Origin: Corynespora cassiicola
Lineage: Eukaryota > Ascomycota > Dothideomycetes > Pleosporales > Corynesporascaceae
Direction of reading: 5' to 3'
DNA: 64,000 bases
Assembly: GCA_022059125.1 (NCBI GenBank)
Contig: JAEUWY010000015.1
Coordinates: 248,001 to 312,000, forward strand
Part shown: in pieces, positions 30,769 through 42,398 of the stretch
How positions within the stretch are numbered: position 1 is the first letter of the stretch
Layout of the letters: every line of letters begins with the position of its first letter
Position numbers and translations under genes: made by a program
Notes under the pieces: model-generated
Told to the model about the DNA's origin: nothing
Databases searched by the model: none
Seen by the model: only the letters and a program-made list of their open reading frames with translations

Positions 30769-31995
30769 TCTATGACGCATGGACTCGAGAAAAGAAAAAG
30801 AAAACCAAAGATTTGAGGATGGAAGGTGAGCTGTTTTCCATGGAATTCTTGTTTGGCGCTGTGGGCATTCTGATTTCGATTACCACTTTCCTTTGACTAA
30901 TACCTTCTATTCGTTCTTCCTTGGTTATGCGTGTCAGAGTGGTAGGGGTGTCTTTATTTTTTCTCTATTTCTACCTACCTTATTCTTCCCTCCCCCCCCC
31001 TCTCCTTAATGGCTGCTTTTCTCTTCTCGACACTCTTTACCATGGCCTTGGGCAAACCTCTTGTCACACGTTTTAGACGACTGTTTTCCTTCTCTTCTTC
31101 CTTGTGTGGCTTTTCTAGTTGATACTTGTTCTCCAATTTTGGGCCGCGCAATGGGTTGCGTCTGCTTGGCTCCACCGCGCTCCTTATCTAAGCAGGCAAG
31201 CCTGGCAGTCCCGCACTTCAGTGCAGGATCAATAACCTCAATGACACTCGTTCCCCACAAAACCCCACCATTGGCCCGTCCCTTGGGCGATTGTGCAGTC
31301 CTTGGCCAACTACAGGGCACAGGCGGTGCCCAGGGCAGATGTCGGATCTCGGGATCAGGCCTAGTCGGACGAAGCTAAGTGTCCTTGTGATGAGTTATCC
31401 CCGCAGCATCAGACAGCGGGGTGGCTCGTAAACCCAGCGCATCGGGCGCCAAGGCGCGGACCCGAATCCTAGATCTCAGCGCAACTTCTTGTATAGAGTT
31501 CCGGGAGGGCGGTATGCGAGGCCGGGTGCGGGCTGGCGTGATATTTCGGTTGCTAATGAGTAAGTGGGAAAGATGGTGAGAGTGGGACCTGGGGGCGCAT
31601 GGCCTGATGGTGCCGTGATGTCCCCTCTTGACGCACAGGGTGTCGGGGGCTCTGCAGGGCAGGCGCGAGATTTCAGATTGGCGGGTGTACAGAGCGTGAC
31701 AGGGTGGCCATGGTTCTTGTTTACAGTTTCGGTGGGGGATACACTGGGACGGCAAGGGGGGAGGGTGGATCTAGCATCAGGAGAGGGTCTGCAGAGGGTG
31801 TGCAGATACAGGGAGCGTTTGTAGACTTGGAGCACGAATGCGGCAGTGGAGGGGAGGTAGATTGCCCTGTTGGTCGCACGACAAAGGCCAGTCTAGAGGA
31901 CACAGGCCATGGATGGGGCCGAGGAGCAATATAGCCGCAGCATCGACGCATGCGTGCATGCAGCATGCAGTATGCCTGGGGTGGCCGAGAGGTGG

Positions 31996-32048
31996 GAGAG
32001 AGGTAGAGAGGTAGAGAGGTAGAGAGGCAGGGCAGAGCAGAGCAGAGC
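31996..32048. repeat. AGAGAGGT / GCAGA tandem repeat
   Basis: About four copies of an 8-bp GTAGAGAG-type unit followed by three copies of a 5-bp GCAGA-type unit. Confidence 0.85.
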
Positions 32049-32658
32049 CCATGTTGGGAGAGGACTAGATGGGCGTTGGCGGTGTTGAAGAGGCAGGAGG
32101 TGAGACAATTCGTCCGAGATATCCGCCATGGCCGTACCTGCCTGGGCACCAAAGGAAGGCAGCTGGATGGAGGGGCATGCGTCACGTGGGCAAAGGATGC
32201 AACGTGCCCAGGTGGACGTCCTAGGAAGGTAGGTAATCCTCCCCCCCCCTCCTCCTCTTCCTCCTCCCACCACCACGGGCGCTCGGCGGTATACACACAA
32301 GATTTGCTCGTACCAGCACACACGGTCTGCCGCCTGCCGTCACGGTGAAACCAAAACCTTGTGTCCCCTGCCTCGCCCGCCGCCAGGATACCCACCCCCC
32401 AGGACACGCCCGCCCCGACGCGATAACAGAGGGCAGTAGGGCCGAGGAGATGCAGTGCCATGCTGCCATGCCCAGGTGGCTTGTCGGCGGACTCTAGAAG
32501 GCTTCTTTTTGCGTATTGAGCCGGCGGGGGGCGCGGTCCCCAAGATAGATGGACATGCAGCAGGCAGATTGTGATAGGCAGAGCCGACGTGTCCAGATGC
32601 ACTGACTAAGGGGGGCGCCCTGAGTGGCGAGGGCTGCTGGCTACCAAGCTCGCCATAT

Positions 32659-32698
32659 GCAGGCGGTTGCAGGCTGGTGCAGGCTGGTGCAGGCGGTC
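32659..32698. repeat. 10-bp repeat x4 (GCAGGCKGKT)
   Basis: Four tandem 10-bp units, GCAGGCGGTT, GCAGGCTGGT (twice) and GCAGGCGGTC, in the spacer. Confidence 0.9.
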
Positions 32699-33409
32699 GT
32701 GAATGGCGTCCCCCCGGGGGGTGGGCCTGCTGCTGCTGCTAACGAACAACCCCCGTGTGCCGGCTGGCGGTCGCTGGGCCGCGAGCACCGCGCTGGCCTG
32801 CCATTGGGCGCGACCAATTCACCGCGCTGCTCGACTTGCTGGCCCTGTCCGAGCTGCCTTTGTTCCGCCCAGGGTGAGAATGCGGGGAAAACGGCGCCAT
32901 GCCCGGCCCGGCCTAGCGCGCAAAACAAGACTCCGCCAGCCCTTCCTTTGCGCGCGCTGCGTCCCACGGCGCCTCCAGCATGCCTCCATGCTCAGCGTAG
33001 TCGACCCTCCCCCCTCCCGACCACCACACGCTGTTTAATAACCCGCTGATTGCACCGCGCTGCCCCTTCTCGCGCCTCGCCCTGCGCTGGTCCTGCCCGG
33101 CCTGTGAAACCCCCATCACGCTACCCGTCACCCAATCACACCACCCCGCTCTGACGTAGGCGGTATCGTCTCGCCTGTACCCTCCTTGGTCCCGCCGCCC
33201 CCGACCCTGGGGGCCCGTGCGCAAACCTCCATATAGTCCTATCTTGCCCTCCGAGGTGCCCTCCCTTTTCAGCCCTCCCCCCCCCTCCTCTGACCTCACC
33301 AATCTGCACTCTCGCGACACTCCCGCATTGCTCTCTTTCACTGCAATCGCCCTCTCACTGTCACCACCACCACTTCCTCCTCCTCCTCCTCCCCCGTCCG
33401 CAGTCCACC

Positions 33410-34300
33410 ATGTCCAACTCGCCGCCCCTTCCCTCCCCGAGCGCTACCGACAGGCGACGGGCGAGCGTGACGGGCCAGACATTCCAGGACCTCTTTGGCC
33501 GCCAGAACAGCATTGCAGGCCAGCCCGCCGGCACCCAGCCGTACCCAGGCCCCATCACCACGGCCGCAGTCAACGCCCAGCGGCGGCGCCTGTCGCTCAC
33601 CACCATCGGCCTCTCGGCCTCGCCCAACCAAACCTCGCCCTTCCAGCCCTCCCGCCCCCGCACCGAGAGCATCTCCAGCGCCAACTCGGGCTCTGTCGAC
33701 GAGAGCCCCTTTGAGGACGACTTTGGCCCGCCGGCGTCGAGCGCCAGCAACCCCGCCACGCCCTTTGCCCGCCGCCTGAGCTTCGGCGCCCGGGCCATGC
33801 GGGACGTCAGGCAGAGCAGCAGCAGCGGCAGCGTTGGGAATCCGAATGGTAGACCCTCCGTCCATAAAGCTTCCTCTCCCCCGACTACTAGAGGTCGAGG
33901 TCTGTCTTCATCCTCGCCCTCCTTCCCCTCTCCTTTGCCGATCCTCGTTCCTGCTGCCAATTCGCCCGCCTACCTGTCCCGGCGTTCTTCATCACACCCG
34001 TCTGTTTCGTTGCCGCACGTCGTTGAAGAGCACCTCACCCACCACGCCAACCTAGGTGAACATGAGCTGACGCACATCATGTATCCAGGCGAAGGCTACA
34101 ACTTCGCGGAGAACCTCCGCTCTCGTGCTGAGCGCACCTCGATCTCGGGCGCCCACCCCATGCTCAGCCAGCCCCCTGCTCACCAACGGGCCAAGAGCGT
34201 CACCGTCATGGAGCCGCCCGCACGCGAGATGCCCAAGCAACCCAAGGTCCCCGACGCCATGCAGGAGCGAATCCTCAAGGGCGACTTCTACATGGACTAA
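33410..34300 (+). CDS. Ser/Pro-rich protein of unknown function (216 or 296 aa)
   Basis: The full open frame is 296 codons. It reads as two blocks that look conserved: an N-terminal Ser/Arg/Pro part with FARRLSFGARAMRDVR (about 122-137), and a C-terminal part with GEGYNFAENLRSRAERTSISG ending in ERILKGDFYMD. Between them, 33849-34088 (240 nt, GTAGAC...ATCCAG, with a CTGAC branch site near the end) may be an intron; removing it keeps frame and gives NPNGEGYNFAEN and a 216-residue protein. The 240 nt are C/T-rich and encode Ser/Pro/His-rich sequence. I recognise no named family. Several SxxS/RRxS sites suggest a phosphorylated, disordered protein. The start ATG (CCACCATG) is good. Confidence 0.7.
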   Translation: MSNSPPLPSPSATDRRRASVTGQTFQDLFGRQNSIAGQPAGTQPYPGPITTAAVNAQRRRLSLTTIGLSASPNQTSPFQPSRPRTESISSANSGSVDESPFEDDFGPPASSASNPATPFARRLSFGARAMRDVRQSSSSGSVGNPNGRPSVHKASSPPTTRGRGLSSSSPSFPSPLPILVPAANSPAYLSRRSSSHPSVSLPHVVEEHLTHHANLGEHELTHIMYPGEGYNFAENLRSRAERTSISGAHPMLSQPPAHQRAKSVTVMEPPAREMPKQPKVPDAMQERILKGDFYMD

Positions 34301-35715
34301 TGGGGACACGGTGCCAGCCTTGGCACACATGCTTCATTTCGCGTTCATGTATAACTACCCAGCCTCCTTGCGAATCCCCATCTCTCCTCCCCCCCCAGCC
34401 GCCACCGGTCCGCCTGCAATTTCTGACAGAGATTTGATTCATTTTGGCATCCGCGTACATCGTTTGACCCATTTTTTCAAGACTGGTACAGCAAAATATG
34501 CCTTGCCTTGGGTTCTGCTTTCAAGACCGCTCGAAGGATCGAGGGACGAAACGAACGTTATGACTGTGTTACCGGACCCATACCGGGCTGAATTTCCCCT
34601 TTTCGTTGGTCTTCGACCCATCGCTTCACACCCTCCGCCCCCGCCGTGTGCCTGCCAGATGAACATTAATGTCTCGTTGCACCACATCTGGCAAAACATC
34701 TACGACTTTCTTTGATCCTTGTCAACATTCCTGTCTCGGGCTTCCGTTCCCGTTTCAGTCGCAGACCGAAATCCCCATCTTCATGCTCTAGTTTTGTACT
34801 TTTCGTGCGTTCAAAATGGATGGGGTCAAGTAATCCCGCCGCTGCGGCACAGCGAGTTGGGACTGGAGTTTCAGCACGGGGCGGCTTGGATCGCGCAGAC
34901 TTTCACTTTGTGCCTTCTCCCACCCACAAATTAGCGAACCTTGGGATATGTAACCGCCTGTCTTGATTTTTTTTGGTTCTTCTCGCACATTTCCTATACG
35001 TTTTCATCGACGGAACCTTTTCATGCGTTTCTGCGTCTTCTCTATCCATGGCCGGGCGAATGCCCAGGCAAACAAGGCTATCAGACTGCAAAAGGCGAAC
35101 ATGGGCCACGGGTCGAAATTTGAACTGGCAACTGTATGCGTGCGGCGTTGGGGTTGCAAGCGAGATTCATGAATGCTTGTCATTGGGGGGGCCATGCATG
35201 TAGATTGGACCAAAATCGAATGGCACACGGGATGCGGCGGATAGCATGGGTAGATGGCATGGCAGGTTGGGATAGGGTGGTAAGGAATGGGACTGTACGG
35301 ATGCCTAGTCGGATGATTTAGTGAGCGAGCGACCCAGCGGATAGGCTGTGTAGTCGGATTAGCAAGCGTAGATGTCGTAGCGAGCAATCAATGGATGGCA
35401 CTACCAGCCAATACGCTGTGTACTCTGACCGGAGATGGGATAGCCGTGACACAGGTCTTTTTACTGGATTGATTGATTCAATGTCGTCTGTATGCTTTCC
35501 ACACACCCTAGCATTCCCCATAACCCAGACCATGATTTGTTTTCCATTACCTTTTTTTTTCTGAGGCTCATGCCGCATTCTGTCATTATACATTCTCTCT
35601 CTCTCTTTCTCTCTGTATGTGTAATTGTCCCATTTTCTTTTTTTTCTTCCCATGCACCTGGACCCTTAACCAAACTCTAAACCCCCCGGAGCGGTGAGGA
35701 CGCTTCCCTCGCTCA

Positions 35716-35739
35716 CTCGCTCGCTCGCTCGCTCGCTCG
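35716..35739. repeat. TCGC microsatellite
   Basis: About six tandem copies of a TCGC/CTCG unit. Confidence 0.9.
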
Positions 35740-35916
35740 GAGGGGTGGGGTGGGGGGTGGGCCCTTGCTTCTTTACCGCTCAATGCACCCACCCCGTGCG
35801 TGCAGACCAGGCTAGGCCAAGCCAGGCCAGGCCAGGTCAGATCAGGTCGGTTCAGGCCATTGCGTACCATGTGGCTTGGGGCTTGGCTTTGCTGTATGTA
35901 TGTGTACAGCATACAG

Positions 35917-35953
35917 GTGGGTGGGTAGGTAGGTAGGTAGGTAGGTAGGTAGG
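35917..35953. repeat. GGTA/GGTG microsatellite
   Basis: GTGG repeats pass into about seven copies of GGTA. Confidence 0.9.
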
Positions 35954-35988
35954 AAGAGCGGCATACGCATGTATGTACATGCACACGA

Positions 35989-36020
35989 CCCGGACCCGGA
36001 CCCGGACCCGGGCCCGGGCC
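35989..36020. repeat. CCCGGA hexanucleotide repeat
   Basis: About four copies of CCCGGA pass into CCCGGG copies, which form a self-complementary GC-only core. Confidence 0.9.
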
Positions 36021-36070
36021 ACGGGTCCCGTTTCCGCAGCCTTCCGCGCTTTTGGCTTTGTGGGCGGGCT

Positions 36071-36110
36071 GAGATGAGATGAGATGAGATAGGATAGGAT
36101 ATGATGAGAT
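36071..36110. repeat. GAGAT/AGGAT pentanucleotide repeat
   Basis: Four copies of GAGAT followed by diverged AGGAT and ATGAT units. Confidence 0.85.
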
Positions 36111-37077
36111 GGGCTAGCCGAGTCGAGTCGGGATGGACTGGACCTAAGCCTGGGGCCAGATGGGGAGAAGGAGGAATAATCAGAGTCTGGCTGGCCATGA
36201 TGAATGGCTAGTTGGGTGGAGGGCCGATGTGATGAATCGAGACAGCGATAGGGAAGTACAACGTTGGATAAGAGGCCAGTGTTCATCGGAAGGCTGCAGG
36301 CGGGTCTGGACTTTGGTGGGCTGATGGGGAGGGTAGAGTACCGGTGTTGGGGGAGTCCAATGGGTGTATGAGATGGAGGTTGCGGGACGGGGCGCGGGGT
36401 TGGGTACCTTGTTTTCTTTGGTGGGTGGTTTGGTTGGATGTTTGGAGGTTTGGGGGGTTTGGCTGAGGTGTGGTGGAGAGGGAATTGGGTGGGATGGTAA
36501 CGTATAGCGTCGGCGTATGTTATCTGAGTGTGCCTTGCAAGGTCCAATCGTTGTGGCTGTCGGAATAAAAAAAGAACTTACAATGTTAGTCAGTTAGGTT
36601 TGACAGTCAGGCATGTGCGATCCAAAAAAGGAGGACTATTGTAAAGTTCTGACGTAGGCTTGAGTACTTTTCTTATCGTTCATTGTGCTCCAATGAGTGT
36701 TCTTGATATTTATTCAACTGAAGTTGGGTGGCATTATCCTTCGAAGCAGTGCGGCAAAAGAAGAAGTGTCGCTCCCGAGTTCCATGGCATAGACATCTCT
36801 GGTTATAAGTACTCAATCACTGACGTAGTGGATGCAGGAACATGAACTCATGTATGCCCTAGTTCCAAACGAGTGTAATGTATTGGGCAATTTTATGAGG
36901 CGGCACAACATGGCAGCAACACTGGCAGCTAGGTAGGGCAGGTTGGGCTCCCTACTCTCCATGATCCCACTTTGTTGAAGCTAGCGGGAACACTCCCCAC
37001 CCGAGCAAATCGACTACAAGAAAAGCACTACTCCCCGAAATATACTTCCAATCCAAGGTTTCGCCTCTTTGGTAATC

Positions 37078-38574
37078 CTAATAATCGTCTCCTCGGGAGA
37101 TGATCTCCTTGCAGTTCGGTCGGAGCAAGACCGTCTAATTCCAAAAGTCAGCAAAAAGTGTGCATTTCTCGAGCCAGCCACAAAACTTACGTGCTCAAAC
37201 TGCGCTACATACGAGCCACGCACATCCACCAGCGGGGCATACGACTCGACGATGCCGCTAGATATGAGCGACCGCATGCCAAGGTGATAGCTCTTGACGC
37301 CCAGACGTTCGAGGTAGCGCCTGGAGAAGACGAGCGTACCAAAGTTGTCGTCAATCGTCTTGAGCAGGGACTTGGCTGACGCATAGTGCAAGCCCGCAGC
37401 ACTGACATGCTCATTGCGGCCGTAGCCATAGATGCCTTCGTCATCCCTGAGATAGCCCTTGCCCGTGGTGCCAAAGGTCTCGATGGCGAAGATGTCACCC
37501 TCCTCCATGCGCTGCGCCGTCTGCGTCTTGATGAACGGGACTTGCTTATCTCCGTGGATCTTGTAGCGCAGGATGTTGTGGCCTGTGATGTTGCGGACGG
37601 AGCGCACAGGGTAGGTTTTGCCATTGAGTTCGACTTCATAACTCTCCATCACTTCCTGAATGCAGCCACTGATGTGGTCAATTCGCGCGTCGATGCCGGC
37701 CTCTTTGAGGCCTGTGTTGGTGGCACACTTGACGGCTGTGAGGAGGTTGTCATACACGGGGTTCGGAGCTACTGTAAAGGCACTGTCGACGATTCGGCCA
37801 TTGACGTGCACACCAAAGTCTACTTTCAAGACGTCGTCATACTGGAGAATCACATCCTTGGCCCCGGGATTGGGTGTCCAGTGGGCTGCTATGTTGTTCA
37901 AACATAGTCCCGTGGGAAATCCCATGCCTGCTTTGAGGGCGCCTCCAGGTTCAAGACCTTGATGGCCGAGCAGTGCACGAGTGCCGTCTTCAATCTCATT
38001 TGCAAGATGGTTCATGGTAACGCCAGGCTTTGCAATACTCTGCACGTGCTGTCGGACCTGGCGATGGACTTCGGCAGCTTTGCGATAGTCCTTGAGAAAG
38101 GCATCATCCATGTTCTGCACGGCAGCCATGTGCCGAATCTCTTCGGCGGTGGTGCGCTGGAGGTTCTCATCGGTGCTGGCATACTCGACAATCTGGCCCT
38201 CTGGAAACTGCTGGTCCGGGAAGACTTTGTCCAGAGGCACCCTTGGGGGGACCGTCTGTTGTCCAGCCGATGCCTTTCTCTTCTTGTTCCTGTTCCTCTT
38301 TCTCTGTTTCTTCTTGCCTGTGGAGGGTCAGCCTGGAGCATGCACATCACGCCGCAGCAAGCTCACCACTGGTGGGCTGGGCGTCCGTCTTCACGTCGGC
38401 TCCGCTCTTCTCCTCGTCATCGTCGTCATCTCCATCTTCGGCCTGCCCCTCGAGCATGCCGTCAAGAAGGCCACTCGCCGCGGCCGGCTTGGGGGGGTTC
38501 CCTGCCGCAATAGCCCCGTTCGCCGAAGACCCTGCTCCAGACGTCAGATCTGCCGACAGTCGGCATGTGCGCAT
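37078..38574 (-). CDS. MAP2: Methionine aminopeptidase 2 (463 aa, 3 exons)
   Basis: Exons 38367-38574, 37191-38317 and 37078-37134 join to 463 residues. An acidic/Lys-rich N-terminal extension ([10 protein letters not shown], then a [14 protein letters not shown] block after intron 1) precedes the catalytic domain. All MetAP2 metal ligands are present: D236, D247, H316, E349 and E444, plus H215 in AAHWTPN, the site that fumagillin modifies in human MetAP2. Spacings of the metal ligands match the human enzyme. It removes the initiator Met from nascent proteins at the ribosome. The last 57-nt exon supplies [18 protein letters not shown], the usual C-terminus. The start is uncertain: ATG at 38574 gives [10 protein letters not shown], while an ATG at 38627 would need a 35-nt intron. 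It is convergent with the gene at 33410. Confidence 0.93.
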
Positions 38575-40291
38575 GCTGGCGTACCATTCGAGCCTCGCTG
38601 ATGATCATTTGGTGTCTTTGCTCCCATGATTGGACGCGGCACGTAGTCATAAAGGTGGCTACTTGATGTTGTCGTTTGACGGGGCAGCAGCAGGAAAGGT
38701 GGGCCTCTAGAAAGGCCACGATGCGGCGGTGTCGCGGGCACATCTTGGCGCGCGCCTTGCTTCTTCCTGACGATCGACGACTTGGCAGAGGGCCTTGGTC
38801 GTCATCGAGCCAACGTCAACTTGCGCACAGCACCCAATGCCACCCTCGTTACCCGTCGATCCCTGCCCCTGCCCTCTTCACGATCTACGGTCCGTGAATT
38901 GGGTCGTGTTGGGCAGATGCGTATTGTGGGGGCGGGCTGCCCGCCGAACGGGCCTGTCTCCGTGATGGAAGAGGAAGGCGGCAAAAGGCAACGTCTGGTC
39001 TACCTCGTGTTTCACATTGATGTCTTTGCGGGCGGCTGGGCTTGGGTGAAACCATATCCAGCTCGGGGACGAGAGGTACGGATTGTTGAGGCGGGGAGGC
39101 GGGATTGCCCGTACCTAGAGCACAGCAGGTACCAGTCTTTCCCGCGCGGCAGCTAATTGAGGTGGCTGGACGTCCCAGAGGCCTGGCAGAAGGCGCAATT
39201 AGGATGCGTTTTGTTCACCCATTTGGGCGGTAGGTTTGCTCTCAGCTCCCAAACGGGCGATTTATGGGATGATTCCGTGGGGCGGGGCGCTGTTGAGCTG
39301 CAAGAAGCGGATGCAGTGTCGGGCCTCTATCCAGCTTAAAAGGGCCTCGAGGGGCGTTTTGCGGTGTGAGGTGCATCTGCTCGTTTCTTTTGTGCTGGAC
39401 AGTCCACCACCCCTTGCGGTGAATTACGCACCAAACAGGCGCGCCAATAAACAATCAATGGATCCACAAAGTATGCAGTCAGCCTCATCGTCTCCATCCG
39501 ACTCGTTATCATGGCGGGGAGGAGTGGGGGCGGGGGAAAGGCCGATGGATGCAGCATATGCAGCAGATAACCTGATCTTTTTCGTCGCGCCGTGCTGCTG
39601 GACTTGCGCCGTGTCTCTCCCACCTCCAGCACGCCCCAAGGCAAACGGGTGAATGTAGAACTAATATTACTATCTCAGCCATCACACAAGTCCGCTGCAG
39701 CGACGGCACTATATACAGCCTCCAATCATACAAAGCAGATATGGACCCAAATGCCCAACCTATTGTCGACACCGCAAACGCCAAATCATGAGTTAAAAAT
39801 GGGGGGGAATAAGTACTAAAGAACAACAAAACGCGCGACCGCTCGCCCGCTCTACAAGACTCGAAACGAACACGAGCAGCCATGAAGAATTTTCGGGATT
39901 TTGAGTGAACGCAAAGAATGCGAGAAAAGGCGGGGACATGAAGGGATCCACAGCAGGGTATCGTCTAGTGAGAGATGGTCGACAAAGTCGAGCACGAAAA
40001 TCCCCATGGTGATACAGCGTCAAGAAAAAACGAAAAGCGACGACCCGCAAAGGTAGCGCAAGGTACATGCCGGCCACTGCAAGTATCCCGACATGCATGT
40101 TCCTGTCTACCCGGAGGGAAGGAACCACGGCATGAGGGGTGAAAACCTTGCTTTGACCTACTTCTTACAAGAAGTGGACACTTGCCTCGAACAATGAGTC
40201 AAACAATAGTAACGACACCTTGGTTGCTTCTGCCCAGAAGGCCAACGATGCTCCGAGCCCGCTGCTTGACGCACGGTTGATTGACCTCCTT
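38575..40291. other. 1.7 kb spacer between MetAP2 and CSI2-like genes
   Basis: The MetAP2 promoter (left) and the 3' flank of the CSI2-like gene (right, AT-richer from about 39650). No credible gene. Confidence 0.55.
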
Positions 40292-41485
40292 CTAGAAGCG
40301 TTCCCTTGGCCCATTGCCGTGGTTCTCAAACAGGTCTTCCAGGTACGCGCTGGGTGCACGTCCGCCAGGCACCGTGGTCCCGCCTGGAACGTTCAACGAC
40401 AATTGACTCGGATTACCATGCTCTCCGCCATACACGCCCCGGGCATTCGCTGGAGTACCTGCGACGCTGTTGCGGTTGTACATGGACATGCCGTCCCGGG
40501 ATGGAGGTGCTCGGTCATAGCCCCGCGACGGTGGCAGAGATGGCGATGTGGGCGGGGAAATACCAGAGCGAGTACTGAAACGGTTGCCAGGAGTTGCAAG
40601 AGAGTGGGTCGAAAGATGGGTTCCGTGGCCGCCCACGTGGGTGACGGGAGAGCCAGCAGCGGGTTGTGCACTCCCAGCGGCGTAGTAACCTGCCGGGAGA
40701 TAGGTCGAGGAGCGGTTGACCATGGAATCGCGGAGACCCGTGGCACCACCAGCGGTGGGCGAAAAGAAGAGCGAAGAGGTCGACTTGGGCGGGGTTCCAG
40801 TGTTGTTGTTTGAGGCAAACGGCTTCGAGGGCCGGGACGTGCCCGTAGGGGCCGCGGAGAGACGATCGAGGGACATGTTCGAGTTGGCACCAACGACATT
40901 GTACATGCCACGCTTCTTGCCCGGGACAGTGGACATGGCCTTGAGATCAGCCAGGTTCTGAGCCATGGCAGCGCGCTTGACAGAACGGTGCAGCGACCAA
41001 GCGACCATGCCTCGCCAGGCCAGGACAGCGGCTCCAAGAGCGGCCAGGATGGCACCGACACAGATGAAGACGGTCCCGTCGGGCAGGTTTGACTTTTGCA
41101 TGTAGGGGGCACCAGCCGTATTGGGGACCTTTTGGTCGGGAATACCGACACCAGCAATGGACGGCAGGCCCGTGAGGTGGAAGACCTCGAGCGACGTGGC
41201 GCCGTCGCTCTCGGACCTGGTCGCAACGCTCGAGGCGGGCGGCGCATTGGTCACGACGAAGCTCTCGACCGAGGCAGTCGTCTGCGGGGCCTCTGTCGTC
41301 TGGGGCTCGTCTGTGTTTGTCGGCTGGGCGCTCGACTCTGCAGCGGTGGACTGGGGCGCTTCGCTCGTCGGCGAAGCCTCGCCGTCGGGCTGTCCCACGG
41401 TGCTCAGATCGGGCAGGTCATCCTGTGCCAGCACGGCCGGGGCGGCGAGGAGGAGCAGGCCCAGCAGGCCTATGGACGGTCGCAT
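40292..41485 (-). CDS. CSI2: Csi2-like type I membrane protein (397 aa)
   Basis: A single-exon gene. It has a signal peptide (1-20), a Ser/Thr/Pro/Glu-rich luminal or external segment (about 21-95) suited to O-mannosylation, the block PNTAGAPYMQKSNLPDGTVF (about 121-140), one transmembrane span (about 137-158), and a ~240-residue cytoplasmic tail rich in Ser/Gly/Asn. The block before the span is the hallmark of fungal Csi2 homologues. Yeast Csi2 is linked to chitin synthesis and is reported at the vacuole or bud neck; its biochemical role is unknown. The ATG is the first in frame and directly starts the signal peptide. The promoter side faces the FCF1 gene across ~900 bp. Confidence 0.82.
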   Translation of the reverse strand: MRPSIGLLGLLLLAAPAVLAQDDLPDLSTVGQPDGEASPTSEAPQSTAAESSAQPTNTDEPQTTEAPQTTASVESFVVTNAPPASSVATRSESDGATSLEVFHLTGLPSIAGVGIPDQKVPNTAGAPYMQKSNLPDGTVFICVGAILAALGAAVLAWRGMVAWSLHRSVKRAAMAQNLADLKAMSTVPGKKRGMYNVVGANSNMSLDRLSAAPTGTSRPSKPFASNNNTGTPPKSTSSLFFSPTAGGATGLRDSMVNRSSTYLPAGYYAAGSAQPAAGSPVTHVGGHGTHLSTHSLATPGNRFSTRSGISPPTSPSLPPSRGYDRAPPSRDGMSMYNRNSVAGTPANARGVYGGEHGNPSQLSLNVPGGTTVPGGRAPSAYLEDLFENHGNGPRERF

Positions 41486-42398
41486 GGCGAAGAATAGAGT
41501 GCGAATGTGCGGGTTGGAGCGACGGCGGGTGTTGCGGGCAGACAGGAGTAGATTTAGGGGAGCGGTGCGGGCGTTGCGGCTAACGGCAGAGCGTCTCTCG
41601 CCGCCTTGGGTGCGTGTTGGCGCAGCGGCTCAGGGGAGCGGGCGGGCGACAGGCTGAGCGTGTCTGCTCTCGAGCGTGGTGCCGGTCAAGGTCGGGAGGC
41701 GGCGGGGATGGATGAAACGAGTGACAGGACAACGAGAGGGGAGGTTCCTTGGAGAGTGGAGCAGGCTGAGGTGGTGTGCGGGCGTGTGGGCTCGCGGTGA
41801 TGGGGGTTTGCTGCAGGGGAACCGCAGAAGCGTAGGGGCTCAGTCAGCCTAGCGGGCCCGAGGAGCGGTTGGATGTTGTCCGGGGCAGCGAGCGGAATGG
41901 CGCAATGGGGCTGGAGAGCAGCGGCGGAAGAATAGCATAGGGCAGAGGCGGAAAAAACAAAGCGAATTGATTGTTGATGTGTACACAGCGAGAGCGAGAG
42001 CGGGCGCGAGGCTGCAGCGCGATGACGGGCGGCGTGCTGGCGGCGGGCGTGCTGGAGAGAACCATGGCAGAGGCCGTGGGCTCAGGCTCGAGACGGGCTA
42101 GCCCGGGGGCGTGTCTTGCTTGTCACCTGCGCCTTCCCAATGCTACGGCCTGGGCCCCTCGTATCCGCCCCCAAGAATAGCAGGCGCGCCCTGTCCTGCC
42201 TTCCTGCCTGCCTGCCCTGCCCTTCCTGCCCAGCACGTGCGCGGCCCGACCATTCCGCCGATATCAGCCTTGGCGGGCTCCACCAAAAAAGTTGCGATAG
42301 CTGCGAGAGCGTGTGCACAGCTTGGAGAGCACCTGTCGCCCACCCGCCACTCCAACTACACATACGTACACACACACACACGCACATCGACTCCAGCC
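41486..42398. promoter_or_regulatory. Shared divergent promoter region (CSI2-like / FCF1)
   Basis: A 913-bp GC-rich spacer between divergent genes. CA repeats at 42368-42384 lie just upstream of the FCF1 start. No TATA box was recognised. Confidence 0.5.

Larger units (their letters stand above)
30769..33409. other. 2.6 kb spacer with simple repeats
   Basis: No credible gene. It contains two tandem repeat tracts (listed separately) and, at 33290-33405, a C/T-rich leader ending in CCGTCCGCAG, which could be the acceptor of a 5'-UTR intron of the next gene. Confidence 0.5.
34301..37077. other. 2.8 kb spacer between convergent genes, microsatellite-rich
   Basis: 3' flanks of two convergent genes. 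35700-36110 is a dense cluster of different microsatellites (listed separately). 36560-36960 is AT-richer, with a 61-codon frame ending at 36845 that looks protein-like but has no ATG near its 5' end and no recognisable domain. Confidence 0.55.

Noticed and set aside
31721..32602. 293-codon minus-strand open frame
   Set aside because: Overlaps tandem repeats, has repeated LYLS/LPLY-type runs from the microsatellite and no recognisable domain.
35852..36547. 231-codon minus-strand open frame
   Set aside because: Built from the microsatellite cluster (PTYLPTYLP, RVRVRV), clearly not a gene.
36660..36845. 61-codon plus-strand frame ending at 36845
   Set aside because: Protein-like text but it begins at TTG, has no domain and no partner exon; kept only as a note in the spacer entry.
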